A DNA stretch of 64,000 nucleotides from Symsagittifera roscoffensis (GCF_963678635.1 NC_087063.1:46170101-46234100); one strand, 5' to 3'. Shown: positions 24,561 to 35,594, counted from the stretch's first letter. Notes: a model not told the origin generated them from the letters alone. Numbers and translations: made by a program.

Positions 24561-26740
24561 ATGATGTAACAATTGATTTTTCAATTTTGTTTCTAAACAT
24601 GTTTTCTAAGAATCATATCAACAAATATTTTCTCTTCTACATCTACAACTCAGCTTTTTGAAACCCCGTACTTTAGTCCAGAACTCTTAAAATTTAATAG
24701 GTGGAACTACAATCTTTCGCACTTCCCATCGAACTTGATCGATTTCTCAACGCTAAAAAATTTTCTCATAAATTTCATAATAACATGTTCAACGCGGTAT
24801 TTTAAGAGATGATTACCTAATAACATAATCAAGGCCGTGATTACTTTAGGACTATGAATTTAGAAGCCTTTTTTTTGTACACGAAATTGAGCTAATTTGA
24901 CTATAAAACGTGCTGAAACTCAACGTCTAATATAGTAATGCTTCAAACCAATCCGAACAAACTTGCTACTAGTAATCAATAATAATAATCAATAAATCAA
25001 TAATTGGTACTAGTTATGAATAATTTGAAATTACAGATCAACAAAATTCATAGTTTCGAGGATCAATTCGCGTTTATGGCGCTTTTATACCCCCTTTTCA
25101 TCTTAACCCGATATCTGCTTAAAGTGTCGATAGATTTTGCCTTGTATTTTGCCTCAAAACTTTTTACTGCACATAACTTTTTATTGTTTTGTCGTTTACT
25201 GCACAAATTTCATAATAAGGATGCCAATTGCGTTTTTAATTGTCGTTTCATTCGCTTTTTTACAATTTTCTAGCTTGATTTAGTGATTGAAATCTCGGTT
25301 ATCAGCCCTGCGTTTTTAAGTATCGCAATGAAGCTTTAACGATAAAAATTTTTCATTTCCGATTTTCATCAATTAGGGATGGGGACCGAAACGACTCTCC
25401 TAATTTACGAAGAGTTAAGTAGACATCATAAAGAATGGCTACGGTATGATACTCTTTGGTTCCGGTCAATTTTTGTCCAATTGATCATTTCGGCCGATTT
25501 CTCCTGTTTAGTTGAGTCAATCTATCATTCAATTATGATATAATCATCAACCCCAACCCACTCCCCCTAACACAAAAACAAACGCACATTATAACAATGA
25601 AAAAATGTGATTGAATTTACAATAGCCACTCACTTTTTAAACTAATACTTCCGTGTCTACAATTTTTGGGTCATTTTTACTTAAAAAAATCCTTGATTTC
25701 TTTTCAAATAAGTAATTTTCAGCAGAAGATTTTTAAATCCAGACAAAATGAAATTGCGTTACATCATGAATGTGCGCCTCAATGCTCACCTCAGTTAAAA
25801 ATATTTTATTTCAAATACTGAATTTGTTAAAATAAAAATAAGATTTTATTAAACAGTTTTCTGATTCAACAACAGAAACAGACTGAAAACATTAAATTAG
25901 TTATGTTGCAAAAGGGCGGACCAAGTTTTCAACAAGCAACTGATTGTATTCAAAGATAGCATCATTCTGTTTTTCCAAAAGAAAATATTCGAAAGATAAA
26001 ATTAGTTATGGACCGTCAACAAAGCAATACTGAAGTGATTTCCGAGCGACCTCGTCCATGGCAGATATATTAACGTTTTTAGGAAGGTTCTGCAAATTCA
26101 ATTTTTATTTTAGCCCACTTATATTTTCTCATATTGCACAATTTGTCGTGTTTTATAATTTAAATCCCAAATTACCAAACTTCGAGTTATTTTCTTCTGG
26201 TATTTCAAGTCTGTTTTTAACCACATCTCAATACGCGGTATATCTTCTTTCAAAAACATAATTTTAAAAAATAACCACTTAAGGCAACAGTTTACAGCCA
26301 AGCGCTTCAGCAAGAAATTCAACAATAAAACTTCATATTAAGATTTAATGAAACGGAGATTGAAAAACTGATCTGATACTCAAAACGCAACCCTATTTAC
26401 TGCCTGATTCCGATTATTCCCCTTGATGATCCGGGAGACAACAAAAGTTATATTTTCCCTCCAAAATATACACACAACTAGGACTCGTATGAGATCATTT
26501 TGTGCATTATCTGGCTCCCATCTGCTACCTTCCCTGTGACTTTTCTGACCCCTGGAATTAAATATTCACTTTATGAACACACTTCAGATTTTTCTTTAAA
26601 GTTTTGTTATCACGCCAACCATTTACTCACCATCCTCTTCATATTCCTGAATTGTTTCCTCCGATTGGGAAAACAATTGCTAAAATAATCATTTTAACTA
26701 AACAACTTAGTTTTTAGTATAAAATGATATTTTTATTTTT
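24560..26740. other. Unassigned A+T-rich stretch
   Basis: Nothing recognisable was found. The longest open frame, 89 codons at 25,004-25,273, begins in repetitive A/T words and has no identifiable domain. Other frames are short. Confidence 0.5.
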
Positions 26741-26744
26741 GTGG

Positions 26745-27040
26745 GTTAAGTAAAAACGAAAAAGAGTGATGAACGCAAGAAAATAGAAAAAAAACTCACT
26801 TGTCATTTGAAAAACTTCATCTTTCGCATTGTTAAGCAAAAATATGCCCTTAGAGCTTTTAAAATTTCAAAAAACATGCTGCTTTTTTGATAACTAACCC
26901 AATTGGAGAAAATTGGATCAATATGTATATTTTAAATTTAAAAATTTGGAAAAAAGTGAACATCAAAACCCACTTTCGATCATATTTTTCGTGACCTTCA
27001 CACTTTTGCTGTTGGCCATTGTAGTATTGGAAATGCTACA
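26745..27040 (+). repeat. Solo copy of the array B module
   Basis: It shares with array B, in the same order, the blocks gatgaacgcaag, gcccttagagctttt, cccaattggagaaaattggatcaat, atttttcgtgaccttcacac and ttttgctgtt. It lacks the TATA-like end. It is more diverged than the array copies, so it is probably an older insertion. Confidence 0.6.
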
Positions 27041-27239
27041 CTAAAATGAAAGGCTTTTGTTGTAATTGTTTACATAAGACTCGAGCGGACTCCGTTCTAA
27101 TCCAAATTCATTCGAGCCTTAAGATATAAATGCTTTTTTAATTTAACATTTGAATCATATTTTTTGATTCGTTCAACTTAAAAAAGGTAAAAACTTTCAG
27201 TGTAATTTAACGGAAGATCCAGGGAATTTAATATTTATC

Positions 27240-28370
27240 CACGATGCAAGTCAAGCGGAGTGTGCCTAGTGTTTTGGCTTTGAAAACAGAAGAATCACCC
27301 ACCGCACTGATTACTTAAGTAACTAAGTCAAGTGAAAATATTATGAGTTCCCCCAGATGAAAAAAATATATCAGGCTTCGTATCTGAGCAGCCAAGAATG
27401 TTTTCACCATCCCGTAGATTAGATTCAGTACTAGTAGCAAAATAAGCATGATATTACATGAAAATGACTTTGTTATCCAATAAGTCACTTCAAGGTAATT
27501 CCAGGTGGTAAAACTATCCCAAAGAACGGTCATTTTAAATAAACATCCACGTAATTTTGAGTTGCTTTTGTTGTTTTAATACAATGTTCTATACTGTTGA
27601 CCCTATTGCTTGGCTTTTGCTTTTGCGCCTAACCTTAAAGCTAAATTTTAAGAGATTTCACGGTGAATTCTAGTGAAAAGCAGCGTTTTTTGACGATATT
27701 GAAAAATCCAGGCTCAGACTTCAGCAAAAAAAATGTAGTTTTGCGCCTCCGACCCCACTAACCCGTAGCTAAACTTCAGTACTAACTGCAAACTAGGCTC
27801 AATTTATAAATTGAAGTTGCAATTTGTCAAAAAAAACTTACAAGTGTTCTCAGTTGGTCCGAAATTGTTCCCAAAAAGGGCCATTTGTTTCAGTTTAATT
27901 AAAGTCCTACGGAATTTCTATTTGTTTGCGTTGCTTTAATTTATTCTTCCATCAAGTACAATTATCGGGAAAAATGTTCAAAACTAAATCTTGAAAGATT
28001 CCACGTTTCAAAAAGTTGTGAAGCAAATGCGGGTAAAAAAGCGGCGCTTATTGACAAATAATGAAAATTCCTTGTCTCATATCCGCAACAAAGAATGGTT
28101 GGGCACCTCGTTTCTCACCATCCCGTAGATAAATTTCAGTACTAACTGCAAAGTGGGTACCATTGCATGAAAATGGCTACTTAATATCTAAAACTCATGT
28201 GCTTTCAGGTGGTCCAAAAATGATCCCAAATTACCATTTTTCGTTGTTTGCTTCGCGTTTTTTATGAGGTAAAAAAGTGTACACTTTATTTTATAAGGCT
28301 GAATTTGAAGAGATTCCAAGTTTTAAGAATAAGTTATTAAACAAATACGGGTAAGAAACTGCAACTTTCG
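27240..28370. repeat. Three diverged tandem copies of a roughly 355-bp repeat
   Basis: The landmark cccgtag followed by ttcagtact occurs near 27,412, 27,763 and 28,123, with spacings of about 351 and 360 bp. The shared order continues through a tggtcc/ggtggt block and a ccatttgt/ccattttt block. No coding potential is apparent. Confidence 0.55.
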
Positions 28371-28409
28371 TTTTAGACTTAACACCATTTCCTTGATGTT
28401 TCGTAACCT

Positions 28410-28505
28410 TAACCCCAACTTTTGGTGAATTAGCCCTCATTTTGATATTCTGTGCCATTTTCGCCATAACACCAACTTTTTGTGAATCAGCCCTATATTT
28501 AGGTT
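28410..28505. repeat. Short duplicated block
   Basis: The words aacttttggtgaattagccct and aactttttgtgaatcagccct lie about 62 bp apart in tandem. They create an internally repetitive open frame on the minus strand (28,291-28,569) that I do not regard as a gene. Confidence 0.5.
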
Positions 28506-28724
28506 TTGTAGACTTTTTCATCGGTCCTAAATTTTTTTCTAGGATCAAATCTATGGCACTTGATGCCACAAAATTGCAATGAACCTACCCCTGCTAAATG
28601 GCACGTTTTTAATATAAAAAGTCGCCGTGAAGCAGTACCCTTATTTTCATAAAATGAAAAAATTTTCTACTATGCTTACATGCCAGTTTTCCCCAGCTTT
28701 TTGCTAAGCATTGCGTACTACAGG

Positions 28725-29060
28725 ACGTAACCAGCAGTCAGTTGGAAAAGAGTCAATAAACGCAAGAAAACAGAAGTACTATTTTGATTTTTCAAGAAAA
28801 AATAGATGTTCTTCAAGACCTTTGAATTTCTAGAACAATTTATGATCGACAATTTTTTGATGAATTAAACCCAATTACAGAAAACTAGATCAGGTGGTAA
28901 AAATTTTATATTGCTGGAAAATCTGATAATTAAATTCCGTTTTGAAATAGGAAGTCGATAACATTTTTCGAGACCAAAACATTTTCGCTGTTCGATAGTG
29001 GAGTTTGCCTTCCTTTAAACAAAGGAAATTAATGAACTTACAAAAAAAAATCAACGACTC
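28725..29060 (+). repeat. Solo copy of the array B module
   Basis: It begins with cagtcagttggaaaagagtc and continues through gaatttctagaacaatttatg, cccaattacagaaaactagatc, acatttttcgagacc and ttcgctgttcgatagtgg, all in array B order. The TATA-like end is absent. Confidence 0.65.
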
Positions 29061-29214
29061 TGAGTAGCCTGGGCGGTAATGTTGTATCTTCACTGAATCA
29101 AGTGAATTCACGCAATGAAAAAATGCTGCAATTTGTTTTCAAAACAGTGGAAACATCTATTTCGAGAATAAACTAAGTGAGTGAAATAATTATAATTTTA
29201 AACATAGCCACACA

Positions 29215-29385
29215 TAGACAAACACTAGCGAGAACACGACAAAAAGCAGCTCTATAAAGTGCAATGATAAGAAATAGAAATGAGCCTCGAATTAGTAAAA
29301 ATTCGGCTACGCCTCGCATTCGATCTGCGACCTAGAGATTATGAGTGCCACACGCAATCCACTCAGCCACGCACACTTAATACGA
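29215..29385 (-). mobile_element. tRNA-derived SINE, copy 1
   Basis: On the minus strand the right end (29,301-29,380) has an A-box-like TGGCTGAGTGG and a B-box-like ATCGAATGCGA at tRNA-like spacing. It is followed by a body containing GAGCTGCTTTTTGTCGTG and GTTCTCGCTAGTGTTTG. The same head and body recur at 39,215-39,405, 45,015-45,200 and 50,495-50,680, which supports a SINE family rather than a single tRNA gene. The cloverleaf is not intact, so I do not call a tRNA. Confidence 0.7.
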
Positions 29386-29500
29386 CCGAAACAGTAGCCG
29401 CGAATGAAGCACAAAACATATGCTAAGAAAATCGCAATGCGAGATCGTAATTATAGCAAAAGTGCCATCAAATAAATGAACATTTTCCACTTTCAACACA

Positions 29501-29536
29501 GGCGAAGCGGAGCTTCGCGCCATTTGCGATACAACA
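29501..29536. repeat. GCGAAGC hairpin motif
   Basis: The word gcgaagcggagcttcgc forms a perfect 7-bp stem with a 3-base loop and is followed by ccatttgcgatacaac. Variants with the same tail occur at 38,871, 44,683 and 50,152. Related hairpins (for example gcgaagttgcacttcgc) occur at 38,603, 44,106 and 49,244, with further forms at 42,566, 47,608, 53,743, 56,960 and 57,290. Confidence 0.7.
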
Positions 29537-29804
29537 TAATCATTAAAAAAAAATTTTAAAATGATAAATGTTGAAATCAAATAGGTGAACAAACTTTTTC
29601 GTATAACTCGATAACAGCACCTAGAGCAGAGCTAAAGCTGCATGAATTATGTTGATATTTTTTTATGTTATACTGATGCGGTAAGAAATGCGTACCTTCA
29701 AAAATTGGTTTTCGGCAAAACCTTAGTTGTTTCTATTAATCAAATGAGAAGAGTGAAAAACTAAAATTTTGGAATTTTCCCATAGACAGAAAGATTCTCT
29801 TCAA

Positions 29805-30275
29805 AAAAACATAGCCAACTGACAGTTGGAAAAGAGTAATGAGCGCAATGAAACTGAAACAAGAACAACTTGTTTTTTTTTCAAAAATCTTCAAATTTTG
29901 AATTTCGAAGAAAAAAAATAGATGGCCTTAAAGCTCTTCGAATTTATAGAACAATTTATGATGGACACTTTTTTGTTTAAATAAACCCAATTTGAGAAAA
30001 CTGGATCAATAGGAAAAACTTTTATTTCACTAGGATATTTCACGTGATCGAAATTAGAAGTCGATCACGTTTTGTGTGACCTTTAAATTTTTGCTGTTCG
30101 ACATTGGATTTTGCCTTCCTTTCAACAATGGAAATGCACAGAACTTTCACGAGTCAAACCGCGAAAAATCAAAATTGAGCGTGAACAAACTTTGGAGTTT
30201 TTCCTGAAAAAAAAAACAAATAAAAATCAGCAATACCTATATATGAGTCCTCACTTCGTTCATTACTCTTTAAAA
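29805..30275 (+). repeat. Solo copy of the array B module with TATA-like end
   Basis: This is the most complete solo copy. It starts with a perfect palindrome (CCAACTG-A-CAGTTGG, about 29,814-29,828) and continues through aaaagagtaatgagcgcaa and atggccttaaagctcttcgaa to a mutated dyad and aattgagcgtgaaca. It ends at cctatatatgagtcctc with a following cgttcattactctt. The TATA-to-cattac spacing is similar to that in array B. Confidence 0.75.
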
Positions 30276-30284
30276 AAGTAGCCG

Positions 30285-31350
30285 CTTCTGCAGGACAATT
30301 TCGCGCAACCACTTCTTTCGATTGAACTGTTCATCTCACATTTAATTGGGTAGTTCTACTCAACGGTCGAAGTTTCAAAAGTTGATTTTCCAAAATTCTT
30401 AACTTTTTTGTTAAAATCAGGTCGTGGCCGATTGAGTAGAGAAAATCTCAAAATCGGGTTTCTCGAGTGAAAATTTAAACTAAGAACTGGCAGTATAATT
30501 TTCGAGTAAAGTCACAAAACTTCCAAAAACGGTTGAAGTTTCAAAATTTTCACTTGTTTGAAGGCCCTAACTTTTTTTAACAAAAAACTGGGCGTAGCAA
30601 TTTACAAAAGTAAGCTTCCAACAACCTGTTGTGTCGACTAAACCTATGATATGAGATTTGGCTAGATAGTTACAGAAAAGTCCAAAAAACGGTCAACAAA
30701 TCAGATAGTTGACATTTCCGAGAATCATAGCTTTTTGTCTAAGAAAATTAAAATTTACGCGTAGCCGTTTATGCAGAACAGATTCGCCCAACTTGTGATT
30801 TCGATTGAATAGAAAAAACAGGTTTCGCAGTAGTTCTTGAGAAACGTCAAAAAGTTCCAAAATAACGGTAAAAAAACTGATTTTTCCGATAATCGACTTA
30901 AAGTAAATTGGGCTTAGAGCTTTGCACAACCCGTTCTCTGGATTGAATTCAACGTATCAGACATGGGAGAGTACTTTTTTCGTCAACTTGATAAACAATA
31001 TGAAAAAAAAAATGAAAAAATTGACTTTTCCGAGAACGATAACTTTTTGTACAATAAACAATTATGAGAGTCCGCTAATGCAGGAAAGCTTCCCACTATC
31101 CCTTATCTCTACTCAACCCACGCCTCAGATTTGGGAGGTTAGTTTTCGAGAAAAGTAAAACACAATTTAAAAAAAGAACAGTAAAAAAAATCAAAAATTT
31201 CACAACTCCGAGGATCATAATTTGATGTGTTAAAAATAATTGGGCAGAGCCGCTTTTGGATGGGAGCTTTCATAGACTGCTCTATTCATCGAAATAAAAA
31301 CCTCCGATTTGGTAGTTGTTTTTGGGAAAACGAAAAAATAAATAAATAAA
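30285..31350. repeat. Decayed satellite, about 145-180-bp monomers
   Basis: Landmarks of the type tttccgagaatcataactttttgt occur near 30,390, 30,555, 30,713, 30,882, 31,026 and 31,205, giving periods of roughly 145-180 bp. Between them lie variants of agccgctaatgcagga and gattgaattca. Monomers are strongly diverged, which indicates an old array. Similar landmarks appear at 10,430-11,010. Confidence 0.55.
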
Positions 31351-32000
31351 AATATCGGTCAAATTTCCTCCCTACAGACTTTATTGAAGGCTGTAGACAA
31401 AGTGGTAAAGCAAAGAGCGACCAGAGAAGTATGCAGGCACACAAGGGTGTAGACGGTCTTTCCATGGATACCTCTTTAGAAAATCGCCCAAAGGGTTTAA
31501 TGAAAAACAACTGAATGGGATTTTCTAAAGCGTCTCAAAAAAATAATGAAAAACCCAGTCACAAACATTTTCATAATACCTGTTTTTGTCGAACAGAAAC
31601 TCAGGGCAAACATGTCAAGCAGGACATCTCAAATTCAAATTAGAAATTGAACAATTTTAGGAAGCGGAAACAAGGCCGACAATCTTTGAGCAGACACCAA
31701 TTAAGCCGAAAAATATCTGATTTTGTAAAAAAAACTTTCAAAATTTCACGTCCCCATGAAACTACCCTTTAGTAGCACCACCCATCCAGTAGTTGATAGT
31801 TACTTAGAACTCATCCAGCTAGTAACCACTCAAAAGCGATTCAATTTAATTAATTTTGTTTAACTTGTTAACCCGAAAAAAAAACGTCTATATTCCGATT
31901 TGATAATGCTTACTAATCGCAGGCGTAATGAGAACTTTTATTTGCTAGTTAGGTTTAAAAAAAAGATATTCGTACTAATACACTAGCTGCTCTCTAGTTC
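31350..32000. other. Unassigned stretch downstream of the ABL gene
   Basis: No gene was recognised. The block ttttatttgctagttaggttt near 31,936 resembles a segment next to the SINE copies in array C (near 40,340), so part of this stretch may be a further piece of the same composite repeat. Confidence 0.4.
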
Positions 32001-32004
32001 TAGT

Positions 32005-32385
32005 TTCAACAGACAATTAGAAAAGAGTCAATGAACGCAGTTCAGAGGCAAATCTTTCGAATCGCAAAGAAAAAAATAGATGCCTTTAAAGTTCTTCGAA
32101 TTTCTAGAACAATTTATGAATCAAACTTTTTTGATTTATTAACTCAATTTGAGAAAACTGGATCAAAAGTTAGAATGTTTATTTCGCTGGGAAACTCGAT
32201 AAATAAACTCCACTTTCAAAACCAGATGTCGATCACGTTTTTCAATACATTACGCTTTCGCTGTTCGAAATCAAAGTCAAACCGCGAAAAAAATAAATTG
32301 AGCCTGAACAAATTTTAAGACTTGTTAAAAAAAAAATCATAGCGACCTATATAAGAGTCTGAACTACGTTCATCGGCTTTTAATT
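32005..32385 (+). repeat. Solo copy of the array B module with TATA-like end
   Basis: It begins with agacaattagaaaagagtca and follows array B order through gttcttcgaatttctagaac, gagaaaactggatca, gatcacgtttttcaata and aaataaattgagcctgaaca to cctatataagagtctgaac. It lies less than 500 bp beyond the presumed ABL polyadenylation site, in opposite orientation to that gene. Confidence 0.7.
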
Positions 32386-32850
32386 AGCAAGGAACTATCA
32401 GAAACAAATTCACGACCGTCTGCCAATTCAAAAAACTCAAAAAAAAATCCATATTGAAAAAACAAGGTCCCGTCAGGATTCGATTTGTTTAGAATCTAAA
32501 AGCACGCGCTGTACTACAAGAAAAAGTATGAATGAGCCTGGAAGCTGTCGAGGTTCCATAATGCAGGGGGTCATTTTTTACAGATTTGTGGTAAGTTTTT
32601 TACGGCGAAAAAGTCAAGTCCCCTTCATGGAACACAGTTAAAAAACACAGATTAAGAGCTTAAAAAATTCTCTCACCGCAAAATATTTTAAAAAAAGAAA
32701 GTCGTCCGCTCATTCGAATTTTCAAATTTAAGACATAGCACGAGCTGAACGATGACGTTGTTATAATTAGTCTAATAATTCTTTTATCTGCCATGGCTTT
32801 TAGGGGTAAACTTACTTCTATGGTAGCATAGAAAATTACAAAAAAAATAA

Positions 32851-32856
32851 TTTATT
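32851..32856 (-). terminator. Candidate ABL polyadenylation signal
   Basis: The plus-strand word tttatt reads AATAAA on the minus strand, about 140 bp beyond the ABL stop codon. This position and the A+T-rich surroundings fit a 3' end signal for the gene. Confidence 0.55.
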
Positions 32857-32995
32857 AAAACATTTCATAGAAATGATTAGCTCGAGAAACTTCGTAACGG
32901 TATTAAGAAGCAGTTTTCATTTTAACTTAGTTAAATCATTCTCAATATACAAAAATTGGCCGTGAAACTCACCAAAAAATTGTTCTAAAACACGA

Positions 32996-34920
32996 CTAAG
33001 ACTTTGAGCTGCCAATGTCAATTGATCCTAGAATACTGCCGACTTCCGTCACGACATGAAGCATAGATATAATTGCTGTGTTCGCTTCTGTGATTTTGGC
33101 CGATTTGCGAAGCGTTTCTATATCACCTTCCAAATTGGTCACCTTCTCCGTGAACTTCCGACGTGTAAACACTTTGAGGTCGACCATACTGTAGTTCTTG
33201 CAACACTCGTGAAACCGTTGCAGCTTAGCACACAAAACTGATAGCTCATTTGAGTTCAACTCGTCCCACTTCACTGCAATTTTGAGACTCTTCTCAATGT
33301 CTTTTCGTATATTTAGCAAGGTTTCGAGGTCAACGTCCGCAAAAATTTCGGTTTCAGTCGCTGAGAGGGTAGCAATTTGAGGTCTTCTAACTGACTGACG
33401 TAGAGACACTCCAGATTTTATTTCGGCCACGGGATCCGTAGCCGTTGAAAGATCTGGTTTGGATCCTGTTAAAGGCTGGTTGTCCATAGCTAGTGTTTGA
33501 GGTTTCTTAAGATTCGAGGCCTTCAGAGATCCTTCATCTATTGTCGATTTAGAGTGACCATGTTTGATATTCGATTTCTGTAAACTCTGAGAAGATTGAG
33601 GAGCTTCTTGTGATTTCATCGCTTTTTTGAACGCTGAGGGTTTAATAAGATTATCGCTTCTTCTTTCAGGAGACGACCCAGAACCTTTTCTTGTTTTCTG
33701 CTTCGATTCTGATGGTTTCGGTGGTATAGATGGAACCTTGTCTTGATGCGGCAATAAAGGAGGTGGCGAAATCAAATCATCATTAAGATTCGGAACCTTA
33801 CTTTTCGATTTCGAACTGTGTGACTTGACTGCTGGCAATGGCGTTGAAGTAGCCGAGGTGGGCGACATCTTATTTTCAGGAACTTCCGGATGGGGTTGTT
33901 TGGATATCGACGGTTTAGGAGGCGGACAAACTACAAACTTGCGCTGTCCGTTAGGTGATTCCTTGTTAACTGCACTTGAAACTGAGGGTTGGTTATTGGA
34001 TGCCAAACTATTCTGACCGGGTGCTTTGCTAACTGATCGTTCTCCCACTGGGGGCGGAGCTGGTTTTGGTTTAGGTATGGGGACTGGAATTGAGTCCTTG
34101 GAAGGAGAGGTCACTTTAACTGGCGAGTGGGGCGGTTGACCGGCAACTGTTGTTTTCGATGATGGAAGTTCGGGTACAGATGGTATCGATGCTCTCCACA
34201 TTGCATCACCTCCAGCTGCTGAACCTACTCCCGCAAGTCCCACAGAAGCAGCCGGTGACTTAGAAAAAGTAGAAACTGGTTTTGCCATCGGCACAATTTC
34301 TGACGAGGTGAAGCCATGTTGCGCAGGAGGTACCTTTACAGATAATGGTTTGTTCGGAGAAACTTGGCTCTGAATTGCTTGAGAGTTTATGGGAGGAGCG
34401 ATATTAGTCGTTCCAGAAGATCCGAACGTTGAAAACGTAGATGATCCCTGTGGCTGATTACCCGCGCCAAAAGATGACGCTGTGCTCGACTTTGAAGAGC
34501 CGGCTCCAGTGGGAGGATTCAACATATTATCTCTAGAGGAATGGACTCTCGGATTCGGGGATGGTTTACTCTTATGCCCGTAATCTGGGTTGTTACTGAT
34601 GTCCGCGTTCGAGGATGCTTTCTGCAAGAGACCACTTGGTTTCCAGAGCTGGTTCGGATCCATTACTTCGTCTTCGGAGTCCGAACTCTGGTTGTGGTGA
34701 TATACAGACATTGTCTTCATAGATCTGATTTCGGAACTTGTTGTCGCGGTTGCATTTGAGTCTACATTAGTACTGCTTTGAGACTGGCCTAACTCGTCGC
34801 TTGTAGATGGTCTCTTGAATGTTGAAAGCGAATCCGATGAGGTGGGAGATGTTTGACTGCCTGCAAGTTGTTTGTTAAGTAAGTGCTGTCGGCCAACCAG
34901 GGGCGATGAACCACTTCCAT
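32996..34920 (-). CDS. Abl: ABL tyrosine kinase, terminal exon: disordered region and F-actin-binding domain
   Basis: The 1,925-nt last coding exon supplies about 640 residues. The first roughly 520 are low-complexity, rich in Ser, Pro and Lys, with several PxxP-type SH3-ligand-like runs (PIPKPKPAPPP, PPPKPSISKQP, PSIPPKPSESK) and basic patches such as KQKTRKGS that could aid nuclear targeting. The last roughly 119 residues (32,999-33,355) match the ABL F-actin-binding domain: FADVDLETLLNIRKDIEKS, LCAKLQRFHECCKNY and a terminal helix with TEVGSILGSI. This four-helix bundle links ABL to actin filaments. The exon starts after TTTATTTGTAG and completes a codon from the previous exon in phase. 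A second, identical acceptor lies 32 bp upstream. The frame is intact to the stop. Confidence 0.95.
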
Positions 34921-34982
34921 CTACAAATAAACTAGAATTAGTATCACCTAATCTACAAATAAACTAGAATTAGTATCACCTA
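34919..34982 (-). repeat. Abl: 32-bp tandem duplication of an ABL 3' splice site
   Basis: Positions 34,919-34,950 and 34,951-34,982 are identical 32-bp copies. On the minus strand each copy contains a TACTAAT branch-point-like word and the acceptor TTTATTTGTAG. The exon-proximal copy keeps the reading frame. Using the distal copy would add 32 nt and give a stop as the second codon. Whether both are used cannot be told from sequence. Confidence 0.9.
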
Positions 34983-35063
34983 ACACACAAAACTTCAACG
35001 CACAATAGCCGATGACTTAGAACTTTAAGAAACCGTTCATCGGAAAGCAGGAAAATTTCTGAC

Positions 35064-35411
35064 CTGTATCAATTGCAAGAGTCTTCAAATTCGACGAATC
35101 CGAATGTACATTGCCAGCAGTAGTGAAAGACGGTGACTCTTTGATCTGAAAAGAAGATGTTCTCATTGGAGGAGCAGGGGCATTCTTCTTTGAAAACAGA
35201 GCATGTCTCAGCCGGGCATTGCTATCCGTATCACTATCTGGAGTGCTTCCTGATAACTGTTGGCCAAAATGGCCTCCTCCAATCCCCGAGTCAGAATCAG
35301 TACCCGCGTTATATCCACCGGCTCCCCCTGACACTGATCTTCTGCCAATATGGTCCAGGGTTCCTTCAGGAGAATCCAGATCTGGTGTGTGGGATCCACA
35401 GCTAATACCTC
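35064..35411 (-). CDS. Abl: ABL tyrosine kinase, exon after the kinase domain
   Basis: This 348-nt exon encodes a Gly/Ser-rich linker followed by KKNAPAPPMRTSSF, close to the KKxAPxPPxRSSSF-like proline motif that follows the kinase domain in animal ABL proteins. That motif binds SH3 domains of adaptors in known ABL proteins. The borders are TTTAG|GAGG and ACAG|GTCAG, and both junctions are phase 1 and consistent with the neighbours. The flanking introns are short (183 and 143 bp). Confidence 0.92.
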
Positions 35412-35594
35412 CTAAAGGCAACATAATTTATCGATACTAATCTCTGCTAGAAGCGACACATTCAAATTCATATCATTTCAGTGTCTCTTCAGAAAAGATG
35501 AGTGTCTAAGTATGGAAAATTTTGGTAACAATGAATTTTTATCATATAGAGAAACATCTCCATTTCTAAACTCTTCGTTGAGGCGCTTATTTAC

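Noticed and set aside
25004-25273. 89-codon open frame as a protein gene
   Set aside because: The composition is typical of chance translation of A+T-rich DNA and no motif is seen.
28291-28569. 92-codon minus-strand frame with internal repeats
   Set aside because: The repeats arise from a roughly 62-bp DNA duplication and no domain is recognisable.
29301-29380. A functional tRNA gene
   Set aside because: The A- and B-box-like words are present, but no intact cloverleaf is apparent and the sequence continues into a repeated body, which fits a SINE.
33825-34016. Plus-strand open frames opposite the ABL exons (for example 33,825-34,016, 34,541-34,759, 35,157-35,405, 58,344-58,628)
   Set aside because: They are antisense shadows of well supported kinase-gene exons and show no independent domain.
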